Shown piece after piece: positions 8,601 through 13,842 of a stretch of 13,842 bases of DNA. Within the stretch, counting starts at the first letter, position 1. Each line of letters opens with the position of its first letter. This DNA comes from an uncultured Clostridia bacterium (lineage in GTDB: Bacteria; Bacillota; Clostridia; Oscillospirales; Acutalibacteraceae), in contig CANRDH010000026.1 in NCBI GenBank assembly GCA_947629295.1, forward strand, positions 1-13,842. Direction: 5' to 3'. Position numbers and translations under genes: made by a program. The notes under the pieces were generated by a model, which did not search any database, had not been told where the DNA came from, and saw only the letters and a list, made by a program, of their open reading frames with translations.

Positions 8601-9456
8601 GGATATGCCTTTCCTTCCCAACGGAAGACCGCTTGATATTGTTCTTAACCCTCTCGGCGTTCCTTCCCGAATGAATATAGGTCAGGTTCTTGAGGTGCAT
8701 CTCGGATATGCCGCAAAGGCCCTCGGTTGGAAGATAATGACGCCGGTATTTGACGGTGCGCATGAGGAGGATATATTCCAGTGTCTCAGAGATGCGGGAA
8801 TAAGCGAGGACGGCAAGGTACGTCTTAAGGACGGGCGAACGGGAGAATATTTCGATAATCCCGTAACGGTAGGATATATGTATTACCTTAAGCTGCATCA
8901 CCTTGTTGACGATAAAATCCATGCACGTTCGACAGGTCCGTATTCTCTTATAACACAGCAGCCTCTCGGCGGTAAGGCACAGTTCGGCGGACAGCGTTTC
9001 GGTGAAATGGAGGTATGGGCACTTGAGGCATACGGCGCAGCTTATACACTTCAGGAGATACTCACGGTCAAATCGGACGATGTTGTCGGACGTGTAAAGA
9101 CCTATGAAGCTATTGTAAAGGGACAGAATATACCTAAGCCCGGTATTCCTGAATCTTTCAAGGTGCTTATAAAGGAATTCCAGTCGCTTGCACTTGATAT
9201 AAAGGTATATGACAAGGATAACAACGAAATTGACCTTTCTGTTGATCTTGATGACGATGCACCCGCAGACAGCGGTATTCTCGACGAAAAGAGCGTTATG
9301 ACTGACAACGACGCAGAGCTTGAAGGCTATCAGTATAAGGACGAAAACGGCGAGGATGAACTCATAGAAAAGGACGAATTTGACGACAGCGAATTCGGCT
9401 TTGACGGCGATGATTTTGCCGATATCGACGGAAATGACGATGAGGATAATTTTTAA
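5692..9456 (+). CDS. rpoB: DNA-directed RNA polymerase subunit beta
   Basis: The beta subunit forms one side of the RNA polymerase active-site cleft. From ATG 5692 it is 1254 residues, compared with 1193 in B. subtilis. This start is preferred because GGAG lies seven bases upstream and the protein then begins MVNVRPVRLGNTERMSF, like other Firmicutes; an in-frame GTG at 5647 has no usable ribosome site. The rifampicin region is intact (504-524): D507, H517 and S522 match E. coli D516, H526 and S531, so the sites most often mutated to resistance are wild type. The active-site segment GDKMAGRHGNKGVV (950-963) carries K952 and K960, matching E. coli K1065 and K1073. The last 71 residues (1184-1254) form an acidic tail with 31 Asp/Glu and 3 Lys. 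It is transcribed from its own promoter with rpoC, 22 bases downstream. Confidence 0.98.
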   Translation: MVNVRPVRLGNTERMSFSHIDEVLEMPNLIEIQKDSYKWFLEKGLKEVFEDVSGITDFSGNLVLDFVDYKLDVSKPNYSIAECKERDATYSAPLKVTVQLTKPDGEVQVHDNIFMGDFPLMTPSGTFVINGAERVIVSQLVRSPGAYYKMDHDKYGNKLFSATAIPNRGAWLEYENDANNVFYVRIDKNRKLPVTTFIRALGYENNLETDSEIIEFFGADKLITATLEKDNTTNGEDALKEVYKKLRPSEPATKDAAQTHINNLFFDARRYDMSRVGRYKYNKKLGIANRLADQVLARPIISEDGELIAEEGEFISKERAAEIENMGITVAYVKPQATINEEQPEEVKIISNGMVDISKYIDFDAKEECGINEKVRWVVLKEILSKGLDEQDLKLELKKNKDLLIPKHIIVDDIYATISYMLTLSHGIGTTDDIDHLGNRRIRSVGELLQNQFRIGFTRLQRVITERMTSQAQDYDHIDPKTLINIRPVTAAIKEFFGSSPLSQFMDQNNPLAELTHKRRLSALGPGGLSRDRAGFEVRDVHYTHYGRMCPIETPEGPNIGLISYLATFAKINEYGLIEAPYRKVDKETGIVTDHVDYMTADIEDNYIVAQANEPLDGEGRFVNAKIVGRHRDEFVEVERSQADYMDVSPKMVVSVATAMIPFLENDDANRALMGSNMQRQAVPLLVTEAPIVGTGMEYKAGVDSGVCILSEEDGVIKSVSAREIEVQYDSGRIQTFEVTKFSRSNQGTCINQVPIVDVGQRVVKGEVLADGPATCNGEISLGKNALIGFMTWEGYNYEDAVLLNEKIVRDDVYTSIHIEEYETEARDTKLGPEEITREIPNIGEDQLRDLDENGIIHIGAEVHSGDILVGKVTPKGETELTAEERLLRAIFGEKSREVRDTSLRVPHGEYGIIVDVKVFNKEDPDSELSPGVNKVVRCYIAQKRKIQVGDKMAGRHGNKGVVSRILPEEDMPFLPNGRPLDIVLNPLGVPSRMNIGQVLEVHLGYAAKALGWKIMTPVFDGAHEEDIFQCLRDAGISEDGKVRLKDGRTGEYFDNPVTVGYMYYLKLHHLVDDKIHARSTGPYSLITQQPLGGKAQFGGQRFGEMEVWALEAYGAAYTLQEILTVKSDDVVGRVKTYEAIVKGQNIPKPGIPESFKVLIKEFQSLALDIKVYDKDNNEIDLSVDLDDDAPADSGILDEKSVMTDNDAELEGYQYKDENGEDELIEKDEFDDSEFGFDGDDFADIDGNDDEDNF

Positions 9457-9478
9457 TCGAAAGGGGAATCGCTGACGT

Positions 9479-12400
9479 ATGGAATTTAATGAATTCAGTT
9501 CAATAAAAATAGGACTCGCCTCTCCCGAAATGATGCGTGATAAAACAGTAAAAACCGTTATCAACGAACAGGGTGAGGAGGAAGAAATCGTAATAAAGGG
9601 CTGGTCCTACGGCGAAGTAACAAAACCCGAAACAATAAACTACCGTACACTAAAGCCGGAAAAGGACGGACTTTTCTGCGAAGCCATATTCGGTCCGACA
9701 AAGGACTGGGAATGTCACTGCGGTAAATATAAGAAAATCCATTATAAGGGAAGAATCTGCGAAAAGTGCCATGTTGAAATTACAAAATCCAAGGTAAGAC
9801 GAGAGCGTATGGGACATATAGAGCTTGCCGCTCCAGTATCTCATATATGGTACTTTAAGGGTATACCGTCAAGAATGGCTCTTATGCTGGATGATATAAC
9901 ACCGAGAAACCTTGAACAGGTCCTCTATTTTGCAAAATATATCGTAACCTATGTCAAACCCGATTCTCTTGCCGAGCGTGAGATAAGAAAACAGCAAATT
10001 CTCACGGAAACTGAGTACAGAGAATTTGAAAAGAAATACGGAAACGATTTTGAGGCTTTGATGGGCGCCGAGGCAATCCAAAAGCTCCTTGCGGAAATCG
10101 ACCTGGAGGAACAGTCCAAAAAGCTGAAAGCAGAGCTTGAAAATGCTACGGGTCAGAAGAAAATAAAGCTTCTCAAAAGACTTGAGGTTGTTGAATCCTT
10201 CCGCATTTCAGGCAACAGACCCGAGTGGATGATACTGAATGTGCTTCCTGTCATACCGCCGGATATACGTCCTATGGTACAGCTCGACGGCGGACGTTTT
10301 GCAACCTCCGACCTTAACGATCTTTACCGCAGGGTCATAAACAGAAATAACCGTCTTAAAAGACTAAATGAGCTTCATGCTCCGAAAATGATCATAAGAA
10401 ACGAAAAGCGTATGCTTCAGGAGGCTGTTGACGCTATTATTGATAACGGCAGACGCGGCAAACCCGTAACCGGTCCGAACAACCGTTCCCTTAAATCCCT
10501 TTCAGATATGCTTAAGGGTAAGCAGGGACGCTTCCGCCAGAACCTTCTCGGTAAACGTGTTGACTATTCCGGACGTTCTGTTATCGTCGTTGGTCCTGAG
10601 CTTAAGATGTATCAGTGCGGTCTTCCTAAGGAAATGGCTCTTGAGCTTTTTAAGCCGTTCGTTATGAAGATTCTTGTTGAAAGCAATTCCGTAGCCAATA
10701 TTAAGGCAGCAAGGAAGGCAGTTGAAAGAGCACAGCCGGAGGTATGGGATGCACTTGAAAGAGTTATAAAGGGTCATCCCGTAATGCTCAACCGTGCTCC
10801 AACACTTCACAGACTCGGTATTCAGGCATTTGAGCCCGTACTTGTTGAGGGTAAGGCGCTTAAGCTTCATCCTCTTGCCTGCACAGCATTCAACGCAGAC
10901 TTTGACGGCGACCAGATGGCTGTACATGTTCCCCTTTCGGCAGAGGCACAGGCAGAAGCAAGATTCCTTATGCTTGCCGCAAATAACCTGCTCAAGCCTT
11001 CAGACGGTAAACCTGTAACCGTTCCGACTCAGGATATGGTTCTCGGTTCATATTATCTGACACTTGACAAAGACGGGGAAATGGGCGAAGGAAAAATATT
11101 CCGTGATACAAATGAAGTTATCATGGCATATCAGACAGGAGTTATCGCCCTTCATGCAAAAGTAAAGGTGCGCCGTGAGGGAATACTCAATGGCAGAAAA
11201 ATATCACAGCTTATTGATACAACGGTCGGAAGAATTATATTCAACAGACCTATTCCTCAGGATCTTGGCTATGTTGACAGAACTAAGGAGGAAAGCTTCC
11301 TTAAATATGAGATTGACTTCCTTGTCGGCAAAAAGCAGCTCGGAAAAATTATAGACAAATGTATCAAAAAGCACGGTACGCAAATCACCTCCCAGGTACT
11401 TGACGAAATCAAGGCACAGGGATATAAATATTCCACAAAGGGCGCCATAACCGTTGCTGTATGCGACGCAACGATTCCTCCGAAGAAAAAGGAGATCATT
11501 TCGGCAGCAGAGCAGGAAATAGATAAGGTCACAAAGATGTACAAGCGTGGATTTATGTCAAATCAGGAGCGCTATGCAAAGGTTATATCCATATGGGAAA
11601 AGGCAACAAACGATGTTACGGATGCACTTAAGCAGAACCTTGACAGATATAATCCGATTTACATGATGGCAGATTCCGGTGCCCGCGGTTCCATGAGCCA
11701 GATAAGACAGCTTGCCGGTATGCGTGGACTGATTGCAAATACGTCAGGTAAAACGATTGAAATTCCTATCCGTGCAAACTATCGTGAGGGACTTAATATA
11801 CTTGAATACTTCATTTCCTCCCGTGGTGCGCGTAAGGGTCTTGCCGATACTGCTTTGCGTACGGCTGACTCAGGTTACCTTACAAGACGTCTTGTCGATG
11901 TATCGCAGGATGTTATTATACGCGAAGAGGACTGCGGAACTAAGGAAGGTATTGTCGTATATGATATACGTCAGGCAAGCGCAGATAACGGAGAAGAGGT
12001 AACCGTTTCCTATGAAAATCTGGTAGGCAACCACCTCTTTGAGAACTTCTATGACCCCAACTCCGGAGCATTGCTTATACCGACTGAAAAAATTATGACA
12101 AGGGCGGATGTAGACGCAATACTCGCTGCTAATATAACGGATATAAGAATAAGACCGTATGAGGAATTCGTTTCAATGAGAAGCCGCATTGTAGGTCAGC
12201 TTCCAGCAGAGGATATTATAGACTCAACCACAGGGGATATCATTACAGGCAGGGATTGCGTCATATCGGAAACTGATGCAGATAATATAATAAAAGCCGG
12301 AGTGACCTCCGTGAATATCAGAAATCAGGTCGAGGGCACGGATGAGGTTATAGTAAAAACCTATAATTCCTTCGATAAAACACTTAAAGGCAGAAGGCTT

Positions 12401-13654
12401 ATTGACGACCTTTGCGATGATGAGGGAAGGATTCTTGTACCCGCAAGAAAGCTTATTACGGAAAGAGATATACAGATTCTCAAGGATATGAAAACACCCT
12501 CTGTCAAGGTTATACATTCAAACGACAGCGACTCGATCATAGAGTCAATGCATGAAAGACTTCAGGGCAGATATCTATGTGAGGACTACTGCGATCCGCA
12601 GACCGGGGAGGTTCTTGTTTCCTCCGACAAAATCATGGACGACCATGACGCGGATTTAATCGTCAATTCCGGAGCAACAAGCGTCAAGCTTCGTTCTATC
12701 CTTGACTGCCGTGCTAAACACGGCGTATGCAGAAAATGCTACGGCTCCAACCTTGCAAACGGTATGCCTGTCACAATAGGTGAAGCTGTCGGAATCATCG
12801 CAGCTCAGTCCATAGGCGAACCGGGTACACAGCTTACAATGCGTACCTTCCACACCGGAGGCGTTGCAGGCGGCGAGGATATCACACAGGGTCTTCCACG
12901 AGTTGAGGAGCTTTTCGAGGCAAGAAAACCAAAGCATATCGCTATAATTACGGAAATAAGCGGTCAGGTAAGGCTTGAGGACAGAAATGCTGTTATTACA
13001 AGCACTGATCTTACAGAAAATAACGAACCTCTGAGCAAGACATATCTTATTCCCTTTGGCGCACGTACTAAGGTTAAAAACGGTCAGATGGTTGAGGCCG
13101 GCGACCTCCTTACTGAGGGCTCTGTAGACCCGCATGAAATACTAAATATTAAAGGTGCGGCTGCCGTTCAGGATTACCTCATTGAAGAGGTACAGAGTGC
13201 ATACCGTCTGCAGGGTGTTGATATCAACGATAAGCATATCGAGGTTATTGTACGCCAGATGATGAAAAAAGTGCGTATAGAGGATGCAGGTTCCACTAAT
13301 CTTCTTCCCGGCTCACTTGTGGACAAGGGAACATTCTATGCGGCTAATGATGAGATTGAAAAGAGAATTGCCGCAGGCGAGGAAGGTCTCATTCTTGCCA
13401 GCTACTCCCCCACCCTTCTCGGTATCACAAAGGCGTCTCTTGCAACTGATTCTTTCCTTTCCGCAGCATCATTCCAGGAAACAACAAGAGTTCTTACTGA
13501 TGCGGCAATAAAGGGTAAGGTTGACCCGCTTATGGGACTTAAGGAGAATGTTCTTATCGGTAAACTGGTTCCGGCAGGAACGGGTATGCCGAGATACAGG
13601 GATGTGGAAATTGAAGAAAATATTCCTGTTACGTTTAACCAGGACATTGTATAA
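9479..13654 (+). CDS. rpoC: DNA-directed RNA polymerase subunit beta', enlarged
   Basis: The beta' subunit carries the catalytic magnesium site. At 1391 residues it is about 190 longer than B. subtilis beta' (1199). Motifs in order: zinc site 1 (C79, C81, C94, C97); the catalytic loop NADFDGDQ (D474, D476, D478); the bridge helix region (about 775-805, reading ISSRGARKGLADTAL); zinc site 2 (C819, then C1077, C1084, C1087); and the trigger loop MRTFHTGG (1121-1128) with no large insertion. Two regions explain the extra length: about 21 residues at 21-41 between IGLASPE and WSYGEV, and about 184 residues between C819 and C1077, which contain four tandem copies of a normally single module. The ATG at 9479 follows AAGGGG (9461-9466) with a rather long 12-base gap, but its product aligns with the usual beta' start. 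The reading frame is continuous and all core motifs are kept, so the gene appears functional. Confidence 0.98.
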   Translation: MEFNEFSSIKIGLASPEMMRDKTVKTVINEQGEEEEIVIKGWSYGEVTKPETINYRTLKPEKDGLFCEAIFGPTKDWECHCGKYKKIHYKGRICEKCHVEITKSKVRRERMGHIELAAPVSHIWYFKGIPSRMALMLDDITPRNLEQVLYFAKYIVTYVKPDSLAEREIRKQQILTETEYREFEKKYGNDFEALMGAEAIQKLLAEIDLEEQSKKLKAELENATGQKKIKLLKRLEVVESFRISGNRPEWMILNVLPVIPPDIRPMVQLDGGRFATSDLNDLYRRVINRNNRLKRLNELHAPKMIIRNEKRMLQEAVDAIIDNGRRGKPVTGPNNRSLKSLSDMLKGKQGRFRQNLLGKRVDYSGRSVIVVGPELKMYQCGLPKEMALELFKPFVMKILVESNSVANIKAARKAVERAQPEVWDALERVIKGHPVMLNRAPTLHRLGIQAFEPVLVEGKALKLHPLACTAFNADFDGDQMAVHVPLSAEAQAEARFLMLAANNLLKPSDGKPVTVPTQDMVLGSYYLTLDKDGEMGEGKIFRDTNEVIMAYQTGVIALHAKVKVRREGILNGRKISQLIDTTVGRIIFNRPIPQDLGYVDRTKEESFLKYEIDFLVGKKQLGKIIDKCIKKHGTQITSQVLDEIKAQGYKYSTKGAITVAVCDATIPPKKKEIISAAEQEIDKVTKMYKRGFMSNQERYAKVISIWEKATNDVTDALKQNLDRYNPIYMMADSGARGSMSQIRQLAGMRGLIANTSGKTIEIPIRANYREGLNILEYFISSRGARKGLADTALRTADSGYLTRRLVDVSQDVIIREEDCGTKEGIVVYDIRQASADNGEEVTVSYENLVGNHLFENFYDPNSGALLIPTEKIMTRADVDAILAANITDIRIRPYEEFVSMRSRIVGQLPAEDIIDSTTGDIITGRDCVISETDADNIIKAGVTSVNIRNQVEGTDEVIVKTYNSFDKTLKGRRLIDDLCDDEGRILVPARKLITERDIQILKDMKTPSVKVIHSNDSDSIIESMHERLQGRYLCEDYCDPQTGEVLVSSDKIMDDHDADLIVNSGATSVKLRSILDCRAKHGVCRKCYGSNLANGMPVTIGEAVGIIAAQSIGEPGTQLTMRTFHTGGVAGGEDITQGLPRVEELFEARKPKHIAIITEISGQVRLEDRNAVITSTDLTENNEPLSKTYLIPFGARTKVKNGQMVEAGDLLTEGSVDPHEILNIKGAAAVQDYLIEEVQSAYRLQGVDINDKHIEVIVRQMMKKVRIEDAGSTNLLPGSLVDKGTFYAANDEIEKRIAAGEEGLILASYSPTLLGITKASLATDSFLSAASFQETTRVLTDAAIKGKVDPLMGLKENVLIGKLVPAGTGMPRYRDVEIEENIPVTFNQDIV
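12020..12694 (+). repeat. Four tandem diverged modules inside beta' (residues about 848-1072)
   Basis: Four copies of one pattern can be aligned by eye: a glycine (usually G-R/Q), then about nine residues on an Asp, a turn usually with Gly four residues later (DPxTGE-like), a hydrophobic strand, Ile-Ser/Thr/Met, a short helix and a strand ending in V-x-I/V-R. Anchors are G850/D859/G863/R892 (12020-12154), G906/D915/G919/R948 (12188-12322), G971/D980/G983/I1012 (12383-12514) and G1030/D1039/G1043/R1072 (12560-12694). Spacings between the first glycines are 56, 65 and 59 residues. Copy 4 leads straight into the second zinc-site cysteines, so it occupies the place of the single canonical module. 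The copies are strongly diverged, which implies an old duplication rather than an assembly error. Confidence 0.75.
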
Positions 13655-13669
13655 TTAATTATACACTTT

Positions 13670-13710
13670 AAATTAAGCTGTCGTATTCATATATGGCAGC
13701 TTAATTTTTT
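13670..13710 (+). terminator. Intrinsic terminator of the rpoBC operon
   Basis: A stem of up to 16 base pairs (13670-13685 with 13692-13707, two G-T wobbles) with a six-base loop runs into TTTTTT (13705-13710). It lies 15 bases after the rpoC stop and ends the rpoBC transcript, so the genes after the window are not simply an extension of this operon. Confidence 0.9.
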
Positions 13711-13786
13711 AATAGGCAAAATTATAATAATACTTTTATTATTTATCGTTAAAATATGCAAAATAAATGAAATTATTTTTACGTTC

Positions 13787-13815
13787 TTGACGTATTAACC
13801 TAAATATGGTATTAT
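13787..13815 (+). promoter_or_regulatory. Probable extended -10 promoter for the next gene, beyond the window
   Basis: TTGACG (13787-13792), a 17-base spacer and TATTAT (13810-13815), with TG at 13807-13808 forming an extended -10. It is close to the sigma-A consensus and lies after the rpoC terminator, so it should serve a + strand gene starting past the right edge. The ATG at 13835 has no ribosome site ahead of it and is not called. Confidence 0.6.
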
Positions 13816-13842
13816 ATTTAAGTAAAAATAAACAATGCATGA

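Noticed and set aside
8581..9564. A 327-codon open frame on the - strand opposite the end of rpoB
   Set aside because: It lies wholly antisense to well-conserved rpoB and the rpoC start. Its composition mirrors the codon pattern of the + strand, with no recognisable domain or ribosome site.
13711..13842. Small inverted repeats and the ATG at 13835 at the right edge
   Set aside because: The sequence is very AT-rich, so short repeats are expected, and the ATG lacks a ribosome site. Only the promoter there is supported.

Overview
The window looks like a chromosomal segment of a low-to-moderate G+C Firmicute, most likely a Clostridia / Ruminococcaceae-type anaerobe (inference). The RNA polymerase subunits are of the Gram-positive type: beta' has no insertion in the trigger loop, and beta carries the Firmicutes form of the rifampicin region. 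Promoters match the sigma-A consensus, Shine-Dalgarno sites are strong, and a MoxR / DUF58 / transglutaminase operon is present. All five long-recognised gene families lie on the + strand. I see no rRNA, tRNA, CRISPR array, transposon or phage gene.

Layout. Positions 1-131 hold an extended -10 promoter driving an EbsC/YbaK-type Cys-tRNA(Pro) deacylase (132-602). After a 52-base gap comes a tightly overlapping three-gene set: a MoxR AAA+ ATPase (655-1605), a DUF58 protein (1602-2693) and a large membrane protein with an extracytoplasmic transglutaminase-like domain (2690-5338). This set ends at a clear intrinsic terminator. Neighbouring genes overlap by 4 bases, so translation is probably coupled. 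The set is a familiar envelope-associated module with no experimentally fixed general function. The start of the third gene is odd: a near-perfect Shine-Dalgarno sequence sits on top of the GTG start and is ideally spaced for an ATA codon instead.

The 353-base gap 5339-5691 holds the terminator, a consensus promoter (TTGACA, 17 bases, TGnTATAAT) and a leader of about 165 bases before rpoB (5692-9456). rpoC (9479-13654) follows 22 bases later and ends at a strong intrinsic terminator. Another extended -10 promoter at the right edge points to a further gene outside the window. The ribosomal protein genes rplK/A/J/L, which commonly precede rpoB, are not here.

The most unusual content is inside rpoC. 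Beta' is 1391 residues, about 190 longer than the Bacillus subtilis protein. Nearly all of the excess lies between the first cysteine (C819) and the last three cysteines (C1077, C1084, C1087) of the second zinc site. That interval is 258 residues, against about 74 in B. subtilis and E. coli. It reads as four diverged tandem copies of a roughly 60-residue module that is normally present once. A further insertion of about 21 residues lies just before the beta' zipper region, and the bridge-helix motif ISTHGARKG reads ISSRGARKG. Together these suggest a lineage-specific remodelling of the RNA polymerase that deserves checking.
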